Origin: UBA3910 sp964626065
GTDB lineage: Bacteria > Bacillota > Limnochordia > Darwinibacteriales > Darwinibacteriaceae
Length of the DNA stretch: 19,265 bases
Reading direction: 5' to 3'
NCBI GenBank assembly: GCA_964626065.1
Contig: CAZVDE010000027.1
Coordinates: forward strand, 1-19,265
Below the pieces are notes generated by a model, which was given only the letters and a program-made list of their open reading frames with translations, made no database searches and was not told where the DNA came from. The stretch's first letter is position 1. Each line of letters starts with the position of its first letter. Below, piece by piece: positions 1 through 6,464 of the stretch. The translations under genes were made by a program, and so were the position numbers.

Positions 1-86
1 CCAACCAGAGGGGGAATGCTTTGGAAAACCAAGGCAAAGACAAGCATGAACGCACACACAAAAAGCAGATGTTTCCACTTGGCCAT
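1..86 (-). CDS. N-terminal fragment of a membrane or exported protein (cut by window edge)
   Basis: The reverse strand has an ATG at 86-84 preceded by a strong ribosome-binding site (GAGGTGG, six bases before the ATG). The frame stays open for 28 codons to the window edge. The peptide begins MAKWKHLLF, followed by a long hydrophobic stretch (about residues 7-21), then SIPPLVG. A short basic start followed by a hydrophobic helix fits a signal peptide or first membrane segment. The rest of the gene is outside the window, so no function can be given. It is divergent from the flavin-protein gene at 232. Confidence rests on the RBS and the signal-like N-terminus only. Confidence 0.6.
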   Translation of the reverse strand, partial: MAKWKHLLFVCAFMLVFALVFQSIPPLV

Positions 87-140
87 TTACTACCACCTCA
101 ACCTAATTACTTTCTTCTTTGTAGTTCTCCTCACAAACCG

Positions 141-176
141 AAAGACCTGTAAGTTACCGGAATAAACAGGTTTTTT
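141..176 (+). terminator. Hairpin with T-run in the divergent intergenic region
   Basis: AAAGACCTGT (141-150) pairs with ACAGGTTTTT (166-175), giving a stem of up to ten pairs with one G-T pair and a 15-base loop, ending in a T-run (171-176). The shape is that of an intrinsic terminator, yet no plus-strand gene is visible before it. It could be an attenuator in the leader of the gene at 232, or the end of a transcript running antisense to the gene at 86. The rest of 87-231 shows only the two ribosome-binding sites. Confidence 0.35.
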
Positions 177-231
177 CAGCATCATGCAGAAAGGACAAAG
201 CAGACCAATACCAAAAAAGAGGTGTGTAAAC

Positions 232-795
232 ATGAGGCGCAAAGATAGAGAAATGGATCGCTCCTTTGGTTTAACGGTAATCGACCGCAGCAGGTTCGGT
301 ATCCTAGCAATGGTTGATCGGGGAAGACCTTATGCCATTCCCCTTTCACTGGTGCGTGAAGGGGATGCTTTGTATTTCCACTCCGCACCGGAGGGAAGAA
401 AAACCGAGGTGTTTCAGCAAAACCCCGAGGTGAGCATTGCCTTTGTGGGAGAATGGCGTGTTCCTGAGCTGTTTACCGCCGCAGAGCTGGAGAAGGTCAC
501 GGATGATGAGGAAAAAACGGCCATACTGCTCAGTAAAGTGTTCACAGTCGAATTCGAATCAGTCGTGGCAACGGGCAGAGTGCGGCTTGTGCGGGACGAC
601 GAAGAAAGGATTAAGGCAATGCGCCTAATTTGTGAAAAATACACACCCACGAAGATGGCCTATTTCACCCAAGCCGCCCAAGCGGGGCTGCCCCGCACCC
701 ACATTTATCGCATCGACATGACAGAAGTCAAAGCAAAACGAAAAAAATACGACCGGCAGGGCGAAGAAATGAAATGGGGACGGCTGACGGACTAA
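232..795 (+). CDS. Pyridoxamine 5'-phosphate oxidase-family (NimA-like) flavin protein
   Basis: Putative FMN-binding split-barrel protein of 187 residues. The N-terminus MRRKDRE is characteristic of the 5-nitroimidazole-resistance (Nim)-like branch of the pyridoxamine 5'-phosphate oxidase superfamily. The strand pattern PYAIPLSL, then LYFHSAPEGRK, then VSIAFVGE, then VVATGRVRLV, and a late HIYRIDM fit the barrel. The open frame reaches back to an ATG at 184, but only the ATG at 232 has a ribosome-binding site (GAGGTG, seven bases upstream) and the family-typical start, so 232 is chosen. The gene stands alone, with a terminator at 812-847. Members are usually cytoplasmic oxidoreductases of unknown physiological substrate; true Nim proteins reduce nitroimidazoles. 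Resistance function cannot be inferred from this sequence alone. Confidence 0.85.
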   Translation: MRRKDREMDRSFGLTVIDRSRFGILAMVDRGRPYAIPLSLVREGDALYFHSAPEGRKTEVFQQNPEVSIAFVGEWRVPELFTAAELEKVTDDEEKTAILLSKVFTVEFESVVATGRVRLVRDDEERIKAMRLICEKYTPTKMAYFTQAAQAGLPRTHIYRIDMTEVKAKRKKYDRQGEEMKWGRLTD

Positions 796-811
796 GCGCT
801 TGTTCTGCTTG

Positions 812-847
812 AAGCCCCACTGCCTTTAGGCGGTGCGGGCTTTTTTT
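812..847 (+). terminator. Rho-independent terminator after the NimA-like gene
   Basis: AAGCCC (812-817) and ACTGCC before a TTTA loop pair with GGCGGT and GGGCTT after it, and the stem runs directly into a seven-T run at 841-847. It separates the flavin-protein gene from the RIC/ATPase operon. Confidence 0.85.
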
Positions 848-878
848 CTTTCCCCGCAAGCATGCCCCGTGTTTAATC

Positions 879-890
879 CGATTTAAATCG
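879..890. repeat. Perfect 12-bp palindrome CGATTTAAATCG
   Basis: A perfect A/T-centred palindrome lies just before the FNR-type site, about 60 bp upstream of the predicted transcription start of the RIC operon. It could be a second regulator-binding site; no family is recognised. Confidence 0.35.
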
Positions 891-896
891 CGGTTT

Positions 897-910
897 TTGA
901 TCCAGATCAT
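897..910 (+). promoter_or_regulatory. CRP/FNR-family binding site (TTGAT-CCAG-ATCAT)
   Basis: The sequence matches the FNR-type consensus TTGAT-N4-ATCAA at nine of ten positions. Its centre (903.5) is 41.5 bp upstream of the start predicted from the -10 element at 933-938, the classic class II activator position. There is no -35 match: 910-915 is a T-run. All this fits an activator-dependent promoter. Which CRP/FNR-family protein (oxygen, NO or redox sensor) binds is not known from the window. Confidence 0.6.
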
Positions 911-929
911 TTTTTTACCCCCTTGGGCA

Positions 930-945
930 TGCTAGACTGTACATG
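930..945 (+). promoter_or_regulatory. Extended -10 promoter of the RIC/ATPase operon
   Basis: TAGACT at 933-938 is preceded by TG plus one base (extended -10), with a predicted start near 945. It overlaps an inverted repeat, GCATG (927-931) and CATGC (942-946), that could hold a repressor site over the -10. The leader to the first ATG is about 34 bases. Confidence 0.5.
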
Positions 946-978
946 CAATAACGATTTCAAGTATGAAAGGGGATCACC

Positions 979-1272
979 ATGACAGTATTTCATGATGCGA
1001 AAGAGCGCACTTTGAAGAACCTAGAAGTCTATGTGCCGGTAGTGGCCCGTGTGCACGGGGGAAGCCATCCCGAATTCCATGAGGTCAAAGAAATCTTCGA
1101 TCAAATAACAGCCAAGATGGGGCAAGCGGGTACGGGCCGGCCTGACCTGGACAGTGAATTCACCAGGCTGCGGGCGGTTACTGACAACTACACGGTCCCG
1201 TCCGATGTATGCGAAAGTTATGAGGCGGTCTACAAAATGCTGCTGGAACTGGACCAGGCTTATCACGCTTAA
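979..1272 (+). CDS. ric: Short RIC-like iron-sulfur cluster repair di-iron protein
   Basis: A 97-residue soluble protein. The segment VARVHGGSHPEFHEV (about residues 22-36) carries three histidines and two acids and resembles the HGxxHPE block of RIC/ScdA/YtfE di-iron proteins, which repair iron-sulfur clusters damaged by nitric oxide or oxidants. The C-terminal block with VPSDVCESYEAVYKML is typical of the short clostridial proteins annotated as ric. The full-length family has a hemerythrin-like four-helix domain of about 220 residues, so this is a reduced form that may bind only part of the metal site. The RBS AAAGGGG is well placed before 979. It is first in an operon with the metal ATPase (31-base gap). 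The FNR-type promoter matches the known stress control of ytfE in enterobacteria. Family assignment is from memory of sequence patterns. Confidence 0.65.
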   Translation: MTVFHDAKERTLKNLEVYVPVVARVHGGSHPEFHEVKEIFDQITAKMGQAGTGRPDLDSEFTRLRAVTDNYTVPSDVCESYEAVYKMLLELDQAYHA

Positions 1273-1303
1273 GGCCGGTTTGGATTTAAGAAAGGGTGAT
1301 TAA

Positions 1304-3160
1304 ATGCAGCGCTTAATTTTATCCAATAAAAATAATATTGCCTTTGCCAGCGGTATTTTAATCGCCATTGCTTTTTTGAGCAAATGGATTTTTGCTTCGT
1401 CCTTGGTTTTCAACCTATCTCTGATTATGGCCTCCATTCTCGGTGTAACACCCATCGCCCTACAGGCTTATCAAGCCTTGCGAGTAAAGGTGGTCAGTAT
1501 CGATGTTTTGGTCACCATCGCTGTTTTGGGCGCCTTTGCCATCCGCAACTTCGAGGAAGCGGCCATCGTCACCTTCCTATTCCTGTTTGGGGCCTTTTTG
1601 GAGCTGCGCACGCTGAATAAAACGAGGTCGGCCATCAAAGAACTTACTGAAATGGCGCCGGAAAGCGCCTTAAAACTCATGGCGGATGGAAAATTCAGCG
1701 AAGTGGAAGTGGATGAGGTTGATGTGGGCGACATTCTGCTCGTTAAAACAGGCGCCAAGATACCCGTCGACGGAACGGTGCTCTCGGGCGAAGGGGCAGT
1801 CAATGAAGCCAGTATTACCGGGGAGTCGCTGCCGGTAGCCAAAGAAAAGGATTCGACCGTGTTTGCAGGCACAATCCTGGATAACGGGACACTGCAAATT
1901 GCGGCCAACCGGGTTGGCGAAGATACCACTTTCGGCAGGATCATCGAACTGGTGGAAGAAGCACAGGATTCAAAGTCTGAAGCGGAACGCTTCATTGACC
2001 GTTTTTCCAAGTATTATACCCCGGCGGTCCTAGTCATTTCTTTTCTGGTTTGGTTCTTTTCAAGAGATATTGAACTGGCCATCACCATTCTGGTGCTGGG
2101 CTGTCCCGGGGCCCTGGTCATCGGAGTCCCCGTATCGCACGTTGCGGGCATCGGCAATGGGGCCAGAAATGGTGTTTTACTCAAGGGTTCCGAAACGATC
2201 AGTGATTTCAGCCGCTTAGATACGATTATCTTTGACAAAACGGGTACCTTGACGGTGGGCAATCCTTCCGTGGCCGAACAGGAATACTATGGGGAACAAA
2301 TTGAAGAAGCCCTGAGTTACCTGGCCAGTGTAGAGCGGGAATCGGACCATCCCTTGGCAAAAGCAGTTTTGGCCGAAATTGGCGAAACAACTTTTTGGCC
2401 GGTGCAAAATACTGAGGTTGTCAAAGGAGAAGGAATTACGGCCACCATTAATGGGCAAGAAGTGGCTGTGGGCAATGAGGCCCTCATGAATAGGGTGGGT
2501 GCCCGGCTCAGCCAACAAGCCCTGCAGGATGCGGCCCGCTTGGCAAAAAACGGGAATTCGCTGGTGTTGGCCGCGGTCAATCGAGAATTGAAAATAATGA
2601 TGGGCATCCGCGACCAAATCCGCCCGGGCGTAAAAAAAGATCTGGCCAAACTAAAAAGGCTCGGTATAAAAAACCTAGTCATGCTTTCCGGTGATAATCA
2701 AGGGACAGTTGATGCGGTCAGCCGCGAGCTTGGTTTAACGGAAGCCCACGGAAATATGCTGCCCGAAGATAAGGCAGCCTACGTACGGCGTTTAATTGAA
2801 GAACAAAATCAGATCGTGGCCTTTGTGGGCGACGGGGTCAATGACAGCCCTTCACTGGCCCTGGCCCAAATCGGCATCGCCATGGGCGGCGGCACGGACG
2901 TGGCCATCGAAACCTCCGATGTGGTTTTAATCAATTCCGATTTCAGCCGACTGCCCCACGCCTACGGTCTAACCCGGGCCACGGCCCGCAATATGAAACA
3001 AAACATTTTCATCGCGGTGGGCGTCGTATTGGTGCTTTTGGCCAGTGTACTCTTTAGCGACTGGATGAACATGTCAATCGGCATGCTGGTACACGAAGGA
3101 AGCATTCTGGCCGTAATTCTAAACGGGATGCGGCTTCTCCGCTACCGGCTTAAGACCTAA
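1304..3160 (+). CDS. P1B-type heavy-metal transporting ATPase, CPG variant
   Basis: A 618-residue membrane pump with the complete P-type machinery: TGES at 172-175 (actuator domain), DKTGT at 311-315 with the phosphorylated Asp311, the HP dipeptide of P1B pumps at 349-350, and GDGVND at 509-514. About eight membrane segments fit: four before the actuator domain, two around 238-277, two at about 567-612. The metal-site motif in the sixth segment is CPG (267-269), not the CPC of copper and zinc/cadmium pumps. The last segment has HEGS (597-600) where zinc pumps usually carry an aspartate. No N-terminal HMA domain is fused; a separate HMA protein is encoded next. RBS AAAGGGTGAT precedes 1304. 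The exported metal cannot be told; the RIC neighbour makes iron or a thiol-reactive metal worth testing. Confidence 0.93.
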   Translation: MQRLILSNKNNIAFASGILIAIAFLSKWIFASSLVFNLSLIMASILGVTPIALQAYQALRVKVVSIDVLVTIAVLGAFAIRNFEEAAIVTFLFLFGAFLELRTLNKTRSAIKELTEMAPESALKLMADGKFSEVEVDEVDVGDILLVKTGAKIPVDGTVLSGEGAVNEASITGESLPVAKEKDSTVFAGTILDNGTLQIAANRVGEDTTFGRIIELVEEAQDSKSEAERFIDRFSKYYTPAVLVISFLVWFFSRDIELAITILVLGCPGALVIGVPVSHVAGIGNGARNGVLLKGSETISDFSRLDTIIFDKTGTLTVGNPSVAEQEYYGEQIEEALSYLASVERESDHPLAKAVLAEIGETTFWPVQNTEVVKGEGITATINGQEVAVGNEALMNRVGARLSQQALQDAARLAKNGNSLVLAAVNRELKIMMGIRDQIRPGVKKDLAKLKRLGIKNLVMLSGDNQGTVDAVSRELGLTEAHGNMLPEDKAAYVRRLIEEQNQIVAFVGDGVNDSPSLALAQIGIAMGGGTDVAIETSDVVLINSDFSRLPHAYGLTRATARNMKQNIFIAVGVVLVLLASVLFSDWMNMSIGMLVHEGSILAVILNGMRLLRYRLKT

Positions 3161-3190
3161 ATAACTGAGCTAGAGAAAGGAGACAGAAAC

Positions 3191-3418
3191 ATGAAAGCAG
3201 CTACAATTCAGCTGGAAGCCTTGACCTGCCCCTCCTGCATGCAAAAAATTGAGGGCGCGGTAAAAGGGTTGGAGGGTATTGACAAAGACAGTGTGCAAGT
3301 ATCGTTTAACTCCAGTCGAGTAAGATTGAATTTTGACGCAAATAAAACCTCCATCGAACAAATCGAACAGGCCATAACCAAAGTTGGCTACGAAGTACAA
3401 AAATCAAGGGTAAAATAG
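3191..3418 (+). CDS. Small HMA-domain metal-binding protein (CopZ-like)
   Basis: A 75-residue stand-alone heavy-metal-associated domain with the ferredoxin-like beta-alpha-beta pattern. The metal-binding loop is LTCPSCMQKIE with cysteines 13 and 16 (CxxC). The family usually has GMTCxxC; here Leu replaces Met before the Thr. The end, ITKVGYEVQ, matches the last strand of HMA domains. RBS AAAGGAG lies eight bases before the ATG, 30 bases after the ATPase stop. Such proteins carry a metal ion to the ATPase or act as its sensor domain in trans, so it likely supplies the domain the pump lacks. The metal is unknown. Confidence 0.9.
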   Translation: MKAATIQLEALTCPSCMQKIEGAVKGLEGIDKDSVQVSFNSSRVRLNFDANKTSIEQIEQAITKVGYEVQKSRVK

Positions 3419-3428
3419 GGGAAATTTG

Positions 3429-3462
3429 AAACGGGTGCGCTGTGGTGTGCGCACCCGTTTTA
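3429..3462. terminator. Bidirectional terminator between the ATPase operon and pgi
   Basis: AAACGGGTGCGC (3429-3440) pairs perfectly over twelve bases with GCGCACCCGTTT (3449-3460), with an eight-base loop and a short T-run. It sits between two convergent genes, 11 bases after the HMA stop and just after the pgi stop, and can serve both strands. Confidence 0.85.
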
Positions 3463-3464
3463 TT

Positions 3465-4814
3465 CTAATCCAATCTCTTTTGTAACTTCTTTCGCTCCGC
3501 TTCAAACCCGGGCTTACCCAAAAGGGCAAACATATTCTCTTTGTAAACCTCAACCCCCGGTTGATCGAAGGGATTCACCTCCAACAGATAGCCGCTCATG
3601 GCACAGGCCTTTTCAAAAAAGTAAACAACAGCACCAAAATAAAACGGGGTCAGGGCCGGTATCTCCAAGACCAGATTCGGTACGCCCCCGTCAGTGTGGG
3701 CCAAAACAGTGCCTTGGAAAGCTAAACGGTTAACATGGCTGAGCTTCATGCCCGCAAGGTAATTCAAACCATCGGCGTCTTGCTCATCCCGGGGAACTAC
3801 ATACTCCCGACGCGCTTGGGACACCCAGAGCGTGGTCACGAAGATATTGCGTTTGCCATCCTGAATAAACTGCCCCAGCGAATGCAGATCGGTGGTGAAA
3901 TTGACACTGGCGGGAAAAATCCCCTTGTGATCTTTGCCTTCACTTTCGCCAAAAAGCTGTTTCCACCATTCATTGAAATAGGCGAGGGCCGGTTCATAGT
4001 TGGCCAAAATTTCAATGGCCTTCCCCTTGCGGTACAAAATATTGCGCAGTGCCGCGTATTGATAGGCCGGGTTGCTGTCAAGTTCAGCAGCGCCATACCA
4101 TTTCCGGGCTTCAGCAGCCCCCCGCAGCATCTGGGCAATGTCAATTCCGGCCACCGCTATGGGCAGCAGGCCCACCGGCGTCAGCACCGAAAAACGGCCC
4201 CCCACATCATCGGGGATGACAAAAGCGGCATACCCTTCCTTGTCAGCCATTTGCTTAAGAGCCCCTCGGGCCCGATCGGTAGTGACATAGATTCTCTTTC
4301 GAGCACCTTCCGCCCCATACTTTTCCTCCAAAAGCCGTTTGAAGGCCCTAAAAGCGATGGCGGGCTCCGTTGTTGTGCCCGATTTGGAAATGACGTTCAC
4401 CGAAAAATCCGTATCTTGCACTAACTCAATCAGTTCCTGCAGGTAAGTGCCGCTGATTGCCTGCCCCACAAAGAAAATCTGCGGCGCCCGCCTTTGGGCT
4501 GCGGGTAAAAAATTGTAAAACGAATGGGACAGCATTTCAATGGCTGCCCTGGCCCCAAGGTAGGATCCGCCGATGCCAATCACGATGAAAACATCCGAAT
4601 CTCCTTGGATTCGCCCGGCAGCCTCCCCAATTCGCTCGATTTGGGCCTGATCAAATTCTGCAGGCAGATCAATCCAGCCTAAAAAACTGCTGCCCGGCCC
4701 CTTTTTTTCATGCAGCTGTTCGTGGGCAAGGGCCACCGCGGGAGCCAGCGCATCCAGCTCATTTTGCTCCACAAAAGCCTGGCAGTGTTGGTAAGCAAAC
4801 TTCAAGCGTTTCAT
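3465..4814 (-). CDS. pgi: Glucose-6-phosphate isomerase
   Basis: Interconverts glucose 6-phosphate and fructose 6-phosphate in glycolysis and gluconeogenesis. The 449 residues match the usual length of the Bacillus-type enzyme. Visible signatures are IGIGGSYLGA (79-88), the phosphate-binding SKSGTTTEP (143-151), GGRFSVLTPVG (205-215), the catalytic Glu290 in GESEGK, His311 in DLHSLGQ and the catalytic Lys425 in QPGVEVYKENM. All key residues are present. RBS GGAAGGG precedes the ATG at 4814. It lies 53 bases downstream of the ADP-dependent kinase on the same strand, so the two are probably co-transcribed. A TATAAT at 4859-4864 (reverse strand) could give pgi its own promoter, but no good -35 is seen. 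Confidence 0.97.
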   Translation of the reverse strand: MKRLKFAYQHCQAFVEQNELDALAPAVALAHEQLHEKKGPGSSFLGWIDLPAEFDQAQIERIGEAAGRIQGDSDVFIVIGIGGSYLGARAAIEMLSHSFYNFLPAAQRRAPQIFFVGQAISGTYLQELIELVQDTDFSVNVISKSGTTTEPAIAFRAFKRLLEEKYGAEGARKRIYVTTDRARGALKQMADKEGYAAFVIPDDVGGRFSVLTPVGLLPIAVAGIDIAQMLRGAAEARKWYGAAELDSNPAYQYAALRNILYRKGKAIEILANYEPALAYFNEWWKQLFGESEGKDHKGIFPASVNFTTDLHSLGQFIQDGKRNIFVTTLWVSQARREYVVPRDEQDADGLNYLAGMKLSHVNRLAFQGTVLAHTDGGVPNLVLEIPALTPFYFGAVVYFFEKACAMSGYLLEVNPFDQPGVEVYKENMFALLGKPGFEAERKKLQKRLD

Positions 4815-4867
4815 GAATACACACCCTTCCTACCGGTGAGGAGCCGCCGCGTGGTATTATTATAGCC

Positions 4868-6292
4868 CTATTTTTTCTTATTCCATTCATAGGAAAAGGA
4901 AGAAGAAGAAATGGTATCACCCATACCGACAGTGCTGCGCGGTTCCGCTACAACATGGGCGGGAACAATTAAAACATAATGATCATCCATCTCCAGAATA
5001 CCTTCCGTTTCAAAATCCTCCGGTACCGCAACCCCCTGTTTACGCATTTCTTCGGCGAAAGCACGCACCTGTTCGAATCCTGGTTCAGAAAGGGCCATCC
5101 CACCTGCCTCCGCCACGGCATCAAGCGATACATAGCCACCATATTTGGCCTTAATGGCATTCACGGCTGAGCCAAAAAGACAGGCGTCGCGCACATGGGC
5201 GGGATCAAGTTGATATGGCTTTGTCAAAATTACAACGTAATAACCTAGATTATGCAGGTGCAGCCGTTCGAATCCCAACCTCTTTTTCACCTTCAGGCTG
5301 CCTTGATACAATGAATAAGCCCGTTCATCCCGGTCTATCTTTTCTTGTTCTTGTGTAAATCCGAACGCATCGCACACCCGTTTGATTTCCACTTCATTGA
5401 TTCCAAACGATTTTATCTCAGAAGCCACCGCTTCCAGCATGGTCCTCTCCGCTTGCGGATCACTCATGGGCACGTATTCAAAATGAATTTTCAGGTCCGG
5501 GTTGCCCTCTTTTAGTTTCCTTATATCAGCCAGGCTGTCAGCTAAATATTCCTGCAGTTCTACCGGATCTGTGCTGGCATAATGATATCCCGCTAAGAAA
5601 GCGATATCCAATTTTTCCCCCAAGCGGGGCAAGTGATCGTGCATGTCAGGGGCGAAGCCCATGATCACCCCTTCCGGCCTGGTCGCCACAATGACCCTGT
5701 TGGCGCGGGGGGTAATGATTGTCTTACCATGAATGTCAAACTTTTCATCCTTAGCATATTCAAATATCCAGTTTTCCTTGGTCCGGTCGCCGGGCTTAAC
5801 GCCTTCCATAACATTGACGATGTCCAAATCCTCGTTGATGACGGGGACTCGAACTTCCGGAAAGAACATAGAACCCTGTTTAGGCGAAAGCAGCGATGTG
5901 TAAATGATGGAGTTGGCACCGAGGGCGGCCACCTGATTGGCGATAATGCCCGCTTGGCCCCCCATGCTTTCCCGGCGCCTTTCGAACATCTGCGCAAACC
6001 AATCGAGTAAATCCAGATCGCGTAAAACTATATAATGGGATTTCCCCTGCTCTAAAGCTGAGGACATAACAGCGAGAAATTCGGTTTTTGTGTAAATTTC
6101 CATGAGTTCATCTGCGTCCAGCCGCTGCATTTCATCCATATCGATCTCCGGATCAGCCTGAACGCGGGCCATCTCCGCGTCATCAACATGGACAACAACA
6201 TCCACATTGGTATTAAAAGCGGCTAGGCAATCTGTATCAATTTTCGCTTGTACAACTGTTTTTAGTCTATCATGCCAAACTTTCCGCAACAA
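4868..6292 (-). CDS. ADP-dependent sugar kinase (glucokinase/phosphofructokinase family)
   Basis: A ribokinase-fold kinase of the archaeal-type ADP-dependent family, which uses ADP as phosphoryl donor and gives AMP. Signatures (474-residue numbering): NTNVD at 27-31 for sugar binding, GGQAG at 111-115, RANR corresponding to the archaeal RENR, and the C-terminal STVGMGDTISSS with the catalytic-base Asp459. The frame is open to 6394 (TTG) with an ATG at 6379 behind GGAAGAG. The TTG at 6292 is preferred because it has GAGGAG six bases upstream and gives an N-terminus matching Pyrococcus ADP-glucokinase (a tryptophan a few residues in, then the first strand); a 6379 start would add 29 poorly family-like residues. 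Position before pgi fits either glucose or fructose 6-phosphate as substrate; sequence alone does not decide. Confidence 0.85.
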   Translation of the reverse strand: MLRKVWHDRLKTVVQAKIDTDCLAAFNTNVDVVVHVDDAEMARVQADPEIDMDEMQRLDADELMEIYTKTEFLAVMSSALEQGKSHYIVLRDLDLLDWFAQMFERRRESMGGQAGIIANQVAALGANSIIYTSLLSPKQGSMFFPEVRVPVINEDLDIVNVMEGVKPGDRTKENWIFEYAKDEKFDIHGKTIITPRANRVIVATRPEGVIMGFAPDMHDHLPRLGEKLDIAFLAGYHYASTDPVELQEYLADSLADIRKLKEGNPDLKIHFEYVPMSDPQAERTMLEAVASEIKSFGINEVEIKRVCDAFGFTQEQEKIDRDERAYSLYQGSLKVKKRLGFERLHLHNLGYYVVILTKPYQLDPAHVRDACLFGSAVNAIKAKYGGYVSLDAVAEAGGMALSEPGFEQVRAFAEEMRKQGVAVPEDFETEGILEMDDHYVLIVPAHVVAEPRSTVGMGDTISSSSFSYEWNKKK

Positions 6293-6446
6293 ACGTCTCT
6301 CCTCACTTAATGATAAAATTTTGCGCCGTTGGTTAACCGAAACGGGAAGAGTTGAACAGCGCCCCAACCTTATAATCATATCATCTCTTCCCAAAACAGA
6401 ACTTATCTATGCTTGTCCCGCCTGCGGTTTCGTGCCGGCCGGGCCG

Positions 6447-6460
6447 GGCCGCAAGCGGCC
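6447..6460. repeat. GC-rich 14-bp hairpin between the oxidoreductase and kinase genes
   Basis: GGCCGC-AA-GCGGCC is a perfect tight stem just after the stop of the oxidoreductase gene, inside a G+C-rich stretch (6431-6460). No T-run follows on the minus strand, so it is at best a weak or Rho-assisted stop or an RNA-stabilising stem. Confidence 0.4.
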
Positions 6461-6464
6461 TGCC

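Noticed and set aside
184..231. Upstream ATG of the NimA-like gene
   Set aside because: No RBS precedes it, and the family start MRRKDRE begins at 232.
1471..2010. A 179-codon minus-strand frame inside the ATPase gene
   Set aside because: It is serine- and threonine-rich with no domain pattern and is a frame shadow of the conserved ATPase.
3735..4424. A 229-codon open frame antisense to pgi
   Set aside because: It lies wholly inside a strongly supported gene on the other strand and shows no recognisable family pattern.
4859..4864. Internal pgi promoter (TATAAT on the minus strand)
   Set aside because: The -10 is perfect but no acceptable -35 lies 16-18 bases upstream, so it is only mentioned under pgi.
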